Shown here piece by piece: positions 1-11,569 of a stretch of 64,000 nt of DNA. A program made the position numbers and the translations under genes. Location of the stretch: the NCBI GenBank assembly GCA_000827495.1, contig KN817556.1, forward strand, positions 62,001 through 126,000. The letters run 5' to 3'. Source of the DNA: Hypholoma sublateritium FD-334 SS-4 (Eukaryota > Basidiomycota > Agaricomycetes > Agaricales > Strophariaceae). The stretch's first letter is position 1. Every line of letters begins with the position of its first letter. The notes under the pieces are model-generated. The model worked only from the letters and a program-made list of their open reading frames with translations, did no database searches and was not told the DNA's origin.

Positions 1-249
1 TGACTTGTATTCTCGAGTCCATTGCTTCGCGATTATCATTTCCTATTTTCCCCGAGAATATATCAGAGATTGAAGCTTCTGTCATTTTCATACCAGAAGA
101 CGAAAACAGTGGTGAACGACCGCAACGTGACGCGCTCGTTGTACCCTGCGCTAAATATGGGTGAGACACTGCTCATCGCGCAAACAGCATGACACTAGCT
201 GAATAGACGACAATACGAAACGCGTTACCTCGCTCGTAGAAGAGGGCCT

Positions 250-1577
250 TCAGGCATCCCGAGTCGGAGTCCAGCCGGCGTCCAACAGCGCGCGCCCCTC
301 GCGCATGCACCGCTCCACCAGCTCGTTGAATTCTCCCTCGCGCTGCGCGTGGATTCCGTGCCCGGTCTCCTCCCAGCGCAGCAGTTCGACACGCGTTCGA
401 TCGTCCACCTTAAGCCCTGCGTCCATCGCCACCTTGATCCTCTCCGAGCCGACGGGGCGCACGAGATGGTCGTCGTCGCCCGTCACGAGTGCGATTTTTG
501 GAATGGTGCGCGCAATATGCGCTAGACGCGCGCGGGATACGCTATGCGTGAGCGCGGCGGCCATCTGCGAGATGTGCCCGAGGAACAGCTGCGGCTTTGT
601 AATCGCAACGCGGCGCAGGAAGCCCTGGGTATCGCACGCTCGTTAGCGACGCGAACAGAAAGCGGGGAGCAACGCACCTCAGCCTGCACGTCGTAGTTTG
701 TCTTCGCCTTTGCATTGTCCGGCGTATTGCCGTTGAACTCAGCGTGTGGGTCAGTCACGGCGCGCTCGCCGAGCCACGCGAGGGGGAAGAGCATCGGGAG
801 AACGGTCCAGACTTTCTTAACAGGGTCGGGGGTGAACACGAGCTTCGTTAGAGCGAGCAGGCCTGCGAGCTACGCAGAGGGAAAGGCGTCAGGGTGAGCT
901 TTCGAACGGCACGCGACAAGCGCTCACAGGCGGGAAGTTGCCCCAGATTGGCCCTCCGGGCGTCGTGACGGCGAGCACGAGGGAACAGATGCGGTTCGGG
1001 ATGCGGAACGCGAGCTCTTGAAATGAAGTTTAGCGGGTTCGACGCGCACAGCAGACATTGCACACCTTGCGCAATCATCCCGCCGAGGCTGATACCGACG
1101 ATGGTCAGCTCGCGGTCGCCCGTCCAGCCGAGGTAGTCGAGAAGGCAGATCACATCCTCCGCCATCCCCGATGTCCTGCCCACCTGCTCAGCACATACAC
1201 CGCAGTCCGCGAGAGACGACGCACGTGTATGGCCCGCGCGGGTACCCCGAATTGCCGACGCCGCGGTTATCGAAGACGAGCGCGGTGCAGTCGCCGCGCG
1301 AGCCGCCGTGCCCAAACCACCGCACCTGCGGGCCCCACGAGAAGCTGCTCGAGTTGAGCCCCATGATGAACACTACCTTGTGCAGCGCCGCCGTCGCCGT
1401 GGCGTCGCCCTTCGCGCTCAGCGGGCCGTGCTGTTCGTAGTAGAGGGAGTGACTTTCGAGCGCTTCGGGGCCTTGAGCGCGCAGCTCAGTTACGGGACAG
1501 AGCCCACGGCGGAAGCAGGTGGTCTCGGGAAAGGCGGTGGGCAGGGAGTCGAGGTCGGGCACGGGGGGGAGTGCCAT
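250..1577 (-). CDS. alpha/beta hydrolase fold protein
   Basis: Five exons joined by short GT-AG introns (1224-1176, 1065-1017, 927-870, 677-625) give one open frame of about 372 residues from the ATG at 1577. The nucleophile elbow GISLGGMIAQ (G-x-S-x-G) lies at the end of exon 2. A late GDDDHLVRP segment supplies the likely acid residue and GHGIHAQ the likely catalytic histidine, in the usual Ser-Asp-His order. The motif DNRGVGNSG before the elbow is the standard fold signature. It is probably a soluble hydrolase; the substrate cannot be told from sequence. An upstream in-frame ATG at 1697 exists, but the start at MALPPVPDL looks more natural because the preceding stretch resembles leader sequence. 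Confidence 0.85.
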
Positions 1578-1978
1578 TGAAGTCATATGGCAAGCCGTGT
1601 TGTCCATCATGCCAATCATGAGTTGGATAATGATCCGGCACACAGCCGCGGCAGGGGCGGCACGGTCATGCCACAGGACTTGCCTTCTCTCATTCATGTT
1701 GCTAGATCGCCTTTAAGTATCTGGTCACCGCTTTTTTTCCTAATTCTGAAAAGAGTTGGGATCCTCAAAACGAAGTATTGTACACGCGATATTCGAAGCA
1801 CCGGGCAGGAAGCTAGCGGACAACTGGATGGGGATTTATACCCGCAGCCCGCCCGCGACCCTGGCGGCTTCCCGCGCGTCTTTTTTGCCTGTTCGCTTGC
1901 TGCGGGGAATCACTGCACTGCCTATTAGCGACGAGCAAACGACAGCAATATTCCCGTCACTGCCCAAGTTCACCCGAT
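1578..1978. other. intergenic region, upstream of first paralog
   Basis: This is the divergent interval between the hydrolase and the first tandem paralog. From about 1722 it resembles the sequence upstream of the second paralog (about 4500), so promoter and 5' leader were included in the duplication. A TTTATACCC stretch near 1837 could be a TATA-like element. No coding signal was seen. Confidence 0.5.
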
Positions 1979-3902
1979 ATGTCTGCGCGTGTCAAGCTCG
2001 AACCTACTCGAGTAAGTTTGTCAGTCCTCACTGAAGTCATCCTGACACTTAGATCCCAGTAGAAGGTTGCTGTTGACGAGGACGCTTTTGATGTCAAGAT
2101 AGAAGCCGTCGATTCGCGTCTGGACTTTGTCAGTGCCTTCTCCTACAGTGCCCAACTCTGCCTGAGTACTGAGTACTCACGCGTCAGCAGAAAGAAGAAG
2201 ATGTCAACACTATTCATGGAAAATCAGACCCGGGACTTTACTCTCCCCCCTCCATGCAGAAGCGCCTCGTCTTTGCTGGAGTTGTGGTTCCTACGCTGGC
2301 AGCCGTGCTACAACGCAAAGCAGAGGAGGAGAAAAGCGATTTGAAGAAGCTCGCACTGCTGAAGAACGTAAGTTCATAGCCGTTTATTTCAAATAATCAT
2401 GGCTAACACTACTTCTGTGAGGGATGTAGCCCAAAGTCAAGAAGGACATGCGTATGGCGCTCCTCGCGAGTACGCTCAGGGACCGGCTCAAGCCCATTGG
2501 TCTCGAAATACAGGACCAGTTCTTCACGCTCGACCAAGCAACACGCGAGGTGGTGGTGAGGCGGCTGTTTATATCACAGACGTATGGGGGAAGCATGCAG
2601 GAAACATTCCCAAAACCCGCAAGCAAGTTCCTTGATGTCCACGGCATGAATGACTTCATGTTTTTGCCGACTGAGTATCAGCCCGAGGCACCGTTACTCC
2701 CTGGGGCACCCGGACTCTGGTTTTGCTCTGATCCCTACTACGACCGCTTCGAGGAGATGCAGCGCGTATTTGTGAAAGTGGTGCCTGTAGTGGGCTCAAA
2801 AAAGAGTGTCTATCAGTACATGGGAATGTATAAGCTTAGGTCGGCTGCCCCAGCGTATCTGACGGTGGCGGAGTATGCAGCGCAAACACCACAAGTAAGG
2901 AGCATTGCATTCCTCTGCAACTTTCGTCGTGCTGACGTTTTAACGTATCATCATATTTTATCATTAGTTTCGTAAAAAGTGGGCTAAGGGAATCATCGAA
3001 AAGGACTGGGGTCTTCCAGTCACTGCTCGAATCCTGCTCCGAAGGGAGCTAGGTCGCGAACCCACCTACCAGGAAGTGGAGTACGCAGTAAAATCCAGAC
3101 CAACACAGTGTAAAGGGGTTCCTATCGAAGAAATTATGGCGGCATTTCTGCAGGGTAAAGAGGTAAGTACCGGCTATTGTCGTCCATGGCAGCTGCCTAT
3201 TCACCATTCTCAATTACCTTCTTTACTCCTATCTATCAGAGGATGTATATATGGACGATGAAGTGCGTCGGTTACGACAACGACTTCCAACGCGAGTTAA
3301 GTGAGGAGTACCCCGTCTGGCAACCTCCGCCGCCGAAACCCAAGAACCAGAAAAAGAAGCTGCCTAAAAGATCGAGTGGCGCCGTTGGAAAGAAGAAGTC
3401 CAGTAATCGAAAGCCACGCAGAAAGAAGCTCAAACTTGAAGAGATGTTCAAGAGTGTTCCGAATGTCGAGAGCGAGTCAGATGGTGACTTGGAGTATGTC
3501 GACCCGCCCGCGACTCGCTCGCAAAAGCGCAAGCGCGAAGCCACACACGAAGTCAAACCCCATAGTAGTGACGAGTCTGATGGAGGCCTAGAATATGTCG
3601 ACCCGCAGCCTGCCTCCCGCTCTCGAAAACGCTCCCGCGTAGATTTGAACACGGCCATCAACAGCGAGTCGGACAACGAGCTTGAATATGTCGATCAGCC
3701 GGTATCCCTGCCTTGGAAGAAACGCTCTGCCACACCCGACACCGTCCCGGACCTTGGGAGTGAATCGGATGACGAACTGGAGTATGTGGACCGGCCCCCG
3801 CTTTCACACTCAGATGAGGTAATCAGCATCGCGGATGAGGACGAGACGCCTGCATATTACAAGCGCAGCGAGGGAACATTCGAGTCACCTATTTGCCTGT
3901 GA
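1979..3902 (+). CDS. basidiomycete DUF6697-like protein, paralog A, with LEYVD-repeat tail
   Basis: Six exons encode roughly 535 residues from ATG 1979 (MSARVKLEPTR) to TGA 3902. Internal splice sites fall at the same places in the neighbouring paralog, which supports the model. The core contains LLPGAPGLWF, a VFVKVVPVVGSKKSVYQYMG segment and WTMKCVGYDNDFQ. It resembles the fungal DUF6697-type domain from memory; I could not confirm this. The last exon (from 3240) is Lys/Arg-rich and then holds four acidic repeats of the form SD-x-x-LEYVD-x-P separated by basic patches such as KRKRE, which look like nuclear localisation signals. It ends in a tail, TFESPICL, shared with the paralog. A nuclear role is inference; the biochemical function is unknown. 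Confidence 0.8.
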
Positions 3903-4778
3903 CAGTGTTGGCCCTTCATAGAAGTCATGCATGCATGAAATATACTGGTCTCTGTTGAATAAATGCTTGCTCAGCGCGCTATCTCGAGCACTAAATGATG
4001 TATTGCATACTACTACCAATACTAGGCCGCAGTGTGCGAGGAAGCTACATACAGTCGCATTTGACTTGAATAATTTTTTACAAGGGTATGGAGTCTTTTG
4101 ACGCCTTATGATCATTAATCATTGCACGCCTACATATTGCTTACCAGATGCTGCTGTATTCAGGCTGGTTCGTTCGTGAAGGTCCGAGGGAGTGCACACA
4201 TCTAAATCACGCTCGCAAGTGTCAGCGTAAGCAGAGAGTCCTGGACTCAGAAATTATGGCGTAGATATCTAATACAGCCGGCTACTCGTACTTACATACA
4301 GGCGCTCGGGAGAGCCGAATAGTTGCTTCAATCCTGGACTGAGGGAGTTCGGAGAGGTTTGGAGGGAGCGCCGCCGGCCGGCATGCAGCTCCCTAAGCGG
4401 CATTCCAATGAATCATATGACTTTCCCTCTTCCAACTTGAAGTTCCCGCAAAGTTCCCGCCTTCCGCCATCCACCATGCTGCAGCCTGCTAGATTATTGC
4501 CTGGTCACCGCTATCTCTTCTCCTAATCCTGGAAAGAACTGGGATCCTCAAAAGCAATGAATTGTACACTTGGTGTTCGAAGCCCACGGCCCCAGGCACA
4601 CTAGCGGATACCTTTGGGGTTAATAGCCGCAACCCATTTGCAACCCTGACGGCTTCTCGAGCGCCTTTATGCGCGTTCATTTTCTGCTGGACAATTACTG
4701 CACTTGCACTGTCCATTAGCGGCGAGCAAGCAACAGCGACAATCGCGACAGTAGTGTTTACGCGCAAGACTCGCCGAT
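3903..4778. other. intergenic spacer between tandem paralogs
   Basis: This holds the 3' flank of paralog A and, from about 4500, the duplicated upstream region of paralog B (both copies share CTGGTCACCGCT and TGGGATCCTCAAAA). The part from 3950 to 4490 is unique, and I see no gene in it. Open frames here are short and lack splice support. Confidence 0.6.
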
Positions 4779-6700
4779 ATGTCTGCGCGTGTCAAGCTCG
4801 AACGTACTCGAGTAAGTTTGCCATTCCTCCGCTGGAGCCATCCTGACACGTACACCCAAGCAGAACGTTGCTGTTGATGAGGGTGCTTTCGATGTGAAAA
4901 GAGAGGCTAACGATTTGCGTCTGGAATTTGTCAGTATCCTCACCTACAGTGCCCAACTCTGCCTGAGTACTCACGCGTCAGCAGAAAGAAGAAGAAGATG
5001 ACAACACTATTCATGGAAAATCAGACCCGGGACTTTACTCTCCCCCCTTCAGGCAGAAGCGCTTCGTCTTTGCTGGAGTTGTGGTTCCTACGCTGGCTGC
5101 CGTGCTACAACGCAAGGCAGAGGAGGAGAAAAGCGATTTGAAGAAGCTCGCACTGCTGAAGAACGTAAGTTCATAGCCGTTTATTTCAACTAATCGCGCG
5201 TCACGGCTAACACTACTTCTGTGAGGGATGTAGCCCAAGGTCAAGAAGGACATGCGTATGACGCTGCTCTCGAGTACGCTCAGAGACCGGCTTAAACCCA
5301 TCGGCCTTGATATACAAGACCAGTATTTCACGATCGACCAAGCTACGCGCGAGGTGGTGGTGACGCGGCTGTTCATGTCAAAGACGTATGGGGGCAACAT
5401 GCAGATGACGTGCCCCATTCCGTCACGCGAGTTTCTTGATGTCCATGGCATGGACGATTTCATGTTCTTGCCTACTGGCTTCCAGCCCGAGGCACCATTG
5501 CTCCCCGGTGCGCCTGGGCTCTGGTTCAATAACAATGCCGATGAGGAAGGCTTTAACCAGGTGCAGCGCGTGTTTGTGCAAGTAGTGCCGGTGGTGGGCT
5601 CAAAGAAGAGCGTCTACCAGTTCATGGGGATGTATAGGGTTCGCCCGGCTGTCCCGGCATATCTGACAGTTGAGGAGTATGCAGCGCAGTCACCACAGGT
5701 AAGGACCATGTCATTCTTATATAGCTCTGCTTATGTTGACATTCGTATGTATCTTCCAGTTTCATAACAAGTGGGCTGCGGGTCTCCTCAAAATGGAATG
5801 GGGTCTTCCAATTTGCGCGCGAGCCTTGCTTCGAAGGGAGCTAGGTCGCGAACCCACTCGTCAGGAGGTGAAATACGCAGTAGAAACCCGAACAGCGCAG
5901 TGCAAGGAGGTCCCTCCCCACGAGATCAAAGCAGCATTTCTGCAGGGTAAGGAGGTAAGTACCGGCTATTGTCGCCTGTGGCAGCTTCCTATTCACCATG
6001 CTCAATTTGCTTTTTTCTCTCCTAACCACAGAGAATGTATATATGGACGATGAAGTGCGTCGGTTACGACAACAACTTCCAGCGCGAGCTCAGTGAGAAG
6101 TATCCCATCTGGCAACCTCCGCCGCCGAAATCCAAGAACCACAAAAAGAAATTGGATAAAAAGGGGAGTGTCACCGTTGATAAGATTAAGTCTGATGATC
6201 AAAAGCCACGCCGCGGAAAGAAACCCAAGGTCGAAGAGATGGCTAAGGGTGTTCCGGATGTCGATAGCGAGATGGATGACGACTTGGAGTATGTTGACCC
6301 ACCAGTGACTCACTCGCGCAAGCGCAAGCGTGAAGCCACATGTGATGTTGAACTTCACAGTGGTAACGAGTCTGATGGAGGCCTGGAATATGTCAACCCA
6401 CAGCCTACCCCCCGCCCTCGAAAACGCACCCGCGTGGATATGGACGTGGCCATCAACAACGAGTCGGATGACGATCTCGAATACATTGATCAGCCAGTAT
6501 CTCTACCTCGAAAGAAACGCAGTACCACGCCGGACGCCGTCCCCGACGTTACTGGGAGTGTGTCGGATGATGAATTGGAGTACGTGGACTCGCCCCCGAT
6601 TTCATACTCAGACGACATTATCAGCATCGCGGATGAAGACGAGACGCCTGTGTATTACAAGCGCACCGAGGGAACATTCGAGTCACCTATCTGCTTGTGA
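4779..6700 (+). CDS. basidiomycete DUF6697-like protein, paralog B, with LEYVD-repeat tail
   Basis: This is the second copy of the tandem pair, with the same six-exon plan: start MSARVKLERTR at 4779, a short exon from NVAVDEG, an exon ending in LLKN, a long core exon starting PKVKKDMRM near 5233, an exon ending QGKE, and a terminal exon from about 6032. All introns have intact GT-AG ends and the frame is open throughout, so this is not a pseudogene. The core carries GAPGLWF and YQFMGMYRV. The tail keeps four acidic repeats, with drift (MDDDLEYVD, SDGGLEYVN, SDDDLEYID, SDDELEYVD). Sequence differences are scattered, and many look synonymous or conservative. Function unknown. Confidence 0.8.
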
Positions 6701-7356
6701 TAAGTATCACTTGTTGGTCCTTCATGATAGAGTTATACAGTGAATTTACTAGTCTTTGTCGAATAATTTTTTTTTTCAGTGATCTCGAGCATTAATTTCG
6801 ATCCTTACTCGGAACTGGCCCTCAAGTGCTGCCCGACGGTGCTTGTGAAAATGCCTCGATTCATTGCTACCTAGGAGCCAGTTAGCAGCATGTCTGTGAA
6901 AGGTGTTATTGGAAGTTCACTGTCTTTGTCCGGTAGATGCTGGTCTTCCATTATTCCGAGACTCTGGGAGTGTAGAGAGGCATTCTCGAATAAGACCGTT
7001 GAGTGTTTCTCGTCGAAATAAATGTTTGTTTTTCATGTCTTCGTCTTCCAGTTTATGTCTTCGTCTTCCAGTTTACATGTCCTTTTTCCCTACCTAATCA
7101 AGCGGCATGCACGGAAGTATATGCACCCCCTGACCTCCCCTGACTCAGTGCTAACCTGTACAACAATGGGACACGTGCGAGACATCAATGAAGAGATGGA
7201 ACCGATACCGAATCGAGCATTGTTCGCTCAGACTTGTTGCGGATGGTTTTAAACCTTGTGCAGGGAATGTCGTCCGTCCGACTCTGAAGCTCGTAAAATG
7301 ACTTCCCCCTACGTTCTCTTGTGAGTTGTACGAGGTACCGTTATTCAGCACCGCGG
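6701..7356. other. intergenic region
   Basis: No gene seen. It contains the 3' flank of paralog B and the 5' region of the DUF6534-like gene. An exact 20-bp tandem repeat is listed separately. Confidence 0.5.
7035..7074. repeat. two exact tandem copies of a 20-bp unit
   Basis: ATGTCTTCGTCTTCCAGTTT occurs twice back to back. Each copy contains a pyrimidine tract followed by CAG, so it resembles a duplicated splice acceptor, but no exon was identified here. Confidence 0.85.
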
Positions 7357-8827
7357 ATGCTCAATGGTCCCACTGCTAACCGGCACGCTAGCACGGGGCC
7401 AATCGTAGGTGCCTTGAAATAGGCGCCGTCATTCCCCGTGTAATTGATCCCATTCAGTTTATAGGCTCCTTTCTCAACTGGGGATTTTTTGGAATACTGA
7501 TACTCCAAGTTTGTAAGATTCCGGCTGAGTCCGATCTCGTACAGCCTTGACGCTGAAAATCTCGCTCAGACCATTACTTCGAGTCGTTTCCTGAGGATAG
7601 GTTAGGAGTTAAAGTATTCGGTGAGCGGTCAAACTCACCCGGCTATTGGGTCACTAGCATTTACTTGGTGTCATTGACAGTGTACACGCTATTGGCTCTC
7701 GATACCATTCAAAGCGTTTTTGCAACGGCCTTCGCATGGAATATCCTTGTTGATGGCTGGGGAAACCCGGTTGTTTTTGCTCAATTTACTTGGGCTGGTG
7801 TAACCATTCCGTTGATGACCGGCCTCGGTACGTCCCCTGTGCACTGTCTTGGTATATGCCCCCGCTCATCTCGACCAGTGTCTGCGATTGTGCAGATATT
7901 CTTCGCTTGGCAGGTTCCTTTCACGTGCATTTTTGTGCAGTTATCTTATGTGTGTTGTAGGCGTATATGGATTTTGAAACCCAATAGCATGCTGGCGCAT
8001 TGTATGTCGTTTCTGATTGTAGTGGTGAGTCGTTTGCGCTTTTCTGGCATTTGCACCCCAAAGCCGATATTTCTGACATTCTATCAGGTAGCTTTGTTGC
8101 AGTGCAGCAGTGCGTTTGCTGGTGCTGTCAAGGTGTGGATATTCTATACCAACTACGAATGCCACTCTTACAACTCGTAACTTGTCGCAGTTTGCCCTTG
8201 CAAGTAACGATATCAAACAATTTTTGACGCTCACGCCAGTTGTAAAGGTATACCTTTACACCTACGCACAGACATAATGGCAATTAATCACGCGCGCAGA
8301 TCTGGCTCGCGGGAAGCTTCGTCTGCGACATCCTCATCGCGGGCAGCATGATCTGGATCGTAGGAATTTCGCATTGACTATTGTACTATACCATTCTCAT
8401 CAACACTAATTCTAGCTTACAGAGGCGCGAAGCTCCTCCGAATTCCAACCCACGGACTCCCTCATCACCAAGCTCATTATTAATACCGTCGAGACTGGCG
8501 CTGTAACCGCCGCAACAGCCCTAGTCCAACTTATCCTCTTCCTCACCATGGGAAATTCAAATTTCGTCTTCGAGGTCCCAGCTCTCTTGCTTGGGAAGCT
8601 GTACGCCCTTTTCCCCCTTACGCGCCGTGGGTATTTCCGAGATGCTAATGGAATGCAGGTATTCTAACGTCGTACTTGCGACGCTGAACGGGCGCTTGCG
8701 GAATCGGGAAATCGTGCAGAACTCACAATTACGTAGCGTGGGCCCCATGACTACCGTCGACCGCTCCGATCAGACCATAGTGCAAGTATCGACAGATATC
8801 ACATCCGATGGGAAAGGAATAGCATGA
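7357..8827 (+). CDS. DUF6534-type integral membrane protein
   Basis: Multi-exon gene of about 340 residues typical of a large Agaricomycete family of seven-helix membrane proteins. Exon 1 starts MLNGPTANRH at 7357. The next exon encodes FIGSFLNWGFFGILILQV. Later exons encode HYFESFPEDR, VYTLLALDTIQSVF, the family-typical VQIFFAW, IWLAGSFVCDILIAGSM, SLITKLIINTVETGAVTA and LYSNVVLATLNGR. Six or more hydrophobic helices are visible. One junction is awkward. After VQIFFAWQ (7912) the canonical intron to 7960 gives the wrong phase for the expected RIWILKP. Continuity needs a 36-nt intron or a one-base lesion. The rest splices cleanly, including a 58-bp intron ending near 8190. No known substrate; probably a plasma-membrane protein. 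Confidence 0.75.
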
Positions 8828-9623
8828 TCAAGCCGTGTTCCATGGTTGACTAGAATATTAATAGGCACGAGTCAAATGCTACTGGTTCTCTGAAGACCTA
8901 CTTCCATGAACGAGCTAAGATTAATCATGGAAACGCTGGTTTTTTAAAAAACTACATGAAATTGTTTCTAGTATGCAAGATTGAGGGCATCAACGAGCAA
9001 GGTTCGACGAACGTAAAAGTAGCTAATTGAACTGTCGTCTGGGATATATTAGGCTTGATCATTTCAGAAGGCTTTTTGTGCCGGTGAAACGTGAAACAAT
9101 GATAAATAAGAGGAAATATAATGCGAGTAAGGAAAGGGAGAAAGTGAAGAGCACTCCTTGAAAATGTCTAAATTAGAACGAACGTCCGAAAGTCGAGAGC
9201 CGTACAAAATGAACTCACAATATGCGGAAGGCGCAGTGAGCATGATAGCGTATCAAAGACTGTCTAGTCCGATTAATGTGTCTTTAACGTGGCTGTGGGT
9301 CCAACTGTGGTGCATGCCATGCCAAATCGGGATAACGATATCAGTTGGCTGCGTAATGGTCGGCTGCGGCGTAATTGATAAAGTCAGAAAGGTTTTTGAG
9401 GGAGAAAAGAATTCTGCACTCACGATTTAAGTTGGGGACCAGCGTAATCCGATATCTTCGAAAGAAACAGATTGAATGGCTGGGCTTAAAGGCTGTGATG
9501 TCAGGACATATCGCAGAACATACGCCGAAGATCGTGAAATACAGTAAAACGCGGCTTCCGGTGAAGTGGTGAGGCTATCAGATAAAAAAAGATCAGAAAT
9601 AAAAACTGAAAAGGGTGAGAGAC
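8828..9623. other. intergenic AT-richer stretch left of the palindromic element
   Basis: No supported gene. The open frames here are short and lack splice logic or recognisable motifs. Confidence 0.5.
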
Positions 9624-11569
9624 GAACGTACCACACTGGAGACACCGATCGCCTGACGAGGAACCACCTTGACCAGCCAAACCATCCTGCATTGGTGCTC
9701 CCACCCCCGGCAACAACAGCTACTAGCAGCGGTAACGCATACACTAGCGCAATCGAAGTTGCCTATGCGTCTCCCAGATAGATACAGTGACACCGTCACC
9801 GACCTACGGACTGCGCTCAAGGGTGCCACTTCCAGACATGGTGAACTAACTCTCGTCGTTCTGCCATCCCCACCTCCACCTTTCGGCTTCATCGGTGCTT
9901 TCGTACCATAGCCCAGTCTACTACAGAGACCAGGACTATGTGATGGATTATGTGTGGCGCAGGCAGAGAAAGCTCGGTGGTGTTGGCTGACTCGTCTACA
10001 TGGGCGATGTCTGTCAGTGGCTCAGATGTTGCATGGACTGACTATGCGAAGATCGCGTCGTTGGGCGGTGCGAGGAAATTGACCCGCTGTGTGTGATTTG
10101 TGCTCGAGGTGAAGAAGGAGCTATGCATCGTTGGTAGAGTGATAGTAGTAGGCGTTGTAGTGCATATGCCACCCAAGTACGACCAAGTGCCCTTCATTCC
10201 AAGGGCGAATTGGAAGCAGATGATGGCGGAAAGAAGATAAGGGGCGATGATGAGAAAAGCAAAGGAGGGCGCTCTTTTATACTGTTCTGGGGCTTGTCTC
10301 TATTTGATTTTGGCCTGGGAGTAATATTTGTTGAGTGGCACAAACCATGTGGACGGTGTGGTTCGGATGACTCCCAAATCATCACGATCATTCTCTTTCT
10401 TTCTTTCTTAGCAAGCATACTCTTCCTCTGCTCCAAATATGGTGATTCAGGAAAGGGGCCCAGGTGTCGCGGAACGTGAATAGATTGTACTACTATATTC
10501 CCAATCGGCCTCTACGGTCCAAGTACCTTCACAGCCTGACGGCCACGTGTAATCTGCAACTTAGCGAGCTATCGAGTGGCGTTTTCCCAATGTTTACCGT
10601 GAACTTGGGTCAGTACTCAAGTACTAAAGACTCAACCCATGAGGCATTTTTTGAGGGAAGTACAGGCGGCCAGAAATCCTAATACTGCCTTGGAAATCAG
10701 TCCAAGGTTATTTTATTGTGAAATTGATGAGTGCCTGCCGAAGCACTGCCGACGGCAAAATCACTTGTAGGGTCCATACTTAGTAAGCAGGATGCCGCTT
10801 TTGGGTAAAAGTGATGATTGCTTGGGAGTCAGCCACCGCGCCGTCCACATGGTGTGTGCCACTCAACAAATATTACGCTTAGGCCAAAAGCAAATAATGA
10901 CAAGCTCCGAAACAGTATAATAGAGGTCCTCCTTTTGATTTCTTCATTATCGCCCCTTGCCTTCTTTCCACCACCATCTGCAGACTGCTTCAGTCCGCCC
11001 TCGAACCCGGACGCACATGGGTGGCACATACTCTACATAGCCTACTACTATCGATCTACCAACGATGCATAGCTCCTTCATCACCTCGAGCACAAATCAC
11101 ACACAGCGGGTCAATTTCCTCGCACCGCCCAACGACGCGATCTTCGCATAGTCAGTCCATGCAACATCTGAGCCACTGACAGACATCGCCCATGTAGACG
11201 AGTCAGCCAACACCACCGAGCTTTCTCTGCCTGCGCCACACATAATCCATCACATAGTCCTGGTCTCTGTAGTAGACTGGGCTATGGTACGAAAGCACCG
11301 ATGAAGCCGAAAGGTGGAGGTGGGGATGGCAGAACGACGAGAGTTAGTTCACCATGTCTGGAAGTGGCACCCTTGAGCGCAGTCCGTAGGTCGGTGACGG
11401 TGTCACTGTATCTATCTGGGAGACGCATAGGCAACTTCGATTGCGCTAGTGTATGCGTTACCGCTGCTAGTAGCTGTTGTTGCCGGGGGTGGGAGCACCA
11501 ATGCAGGATGGTTTGGCTGGTCAAGGCGGTCTCTCGTCAGGCGATCGGTGTCTCCAGTGTGGTACGTTC
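9624..11569. mobile_element. large palindromic (foldback-like) repetitive element, copy 1
   Basis: Two inverted arms of roughly 740-790 bp (about 9624-10410 and 10785-11569) flank a unique centre of about 380 bp. The outer ~450 bp of each arm (9680-10120 against 11072-11520) are essentially identical by eye. The inner parts have diverged. Both outer ends carry GAACGTACC / GGTACGTTC. Related copies lie at 28.07-30.25 kb, so it is a dispersed family. No transposase was recognised. A short ATG-initiated frame starting MKPKGGGG lies in each arm on the outward-reading strand and also in the later copy. It could be a non-autonomous foldback transposon or a captured hairpin locus. No target-site duplication could be identified. 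Confidence 0.7.

Larger units (their letters stand above)
1722..6715 (+). repeat. tandem segmental duplication, unit about 2.2 kb
   Basis: Unit 1 (about 1722-3905) and unit 2 (about 4500-6715) align through promoter-like sequence, all exons and most intron sequence. Introns remain recognisably similar (for example the GTAAGTTCATAGCCG donor region), so the event was DNA-level and fairly recent, not retroposition. Unit ends are approximate. Confidence 0.8.

Noticed and set aside
9669..9911. 80-residue frame beginning at TTG in the palindrome arms
   Set aside because: No ATG start, and the TTG is not kept in the 28 kb copy; conservation there is at DNA level.
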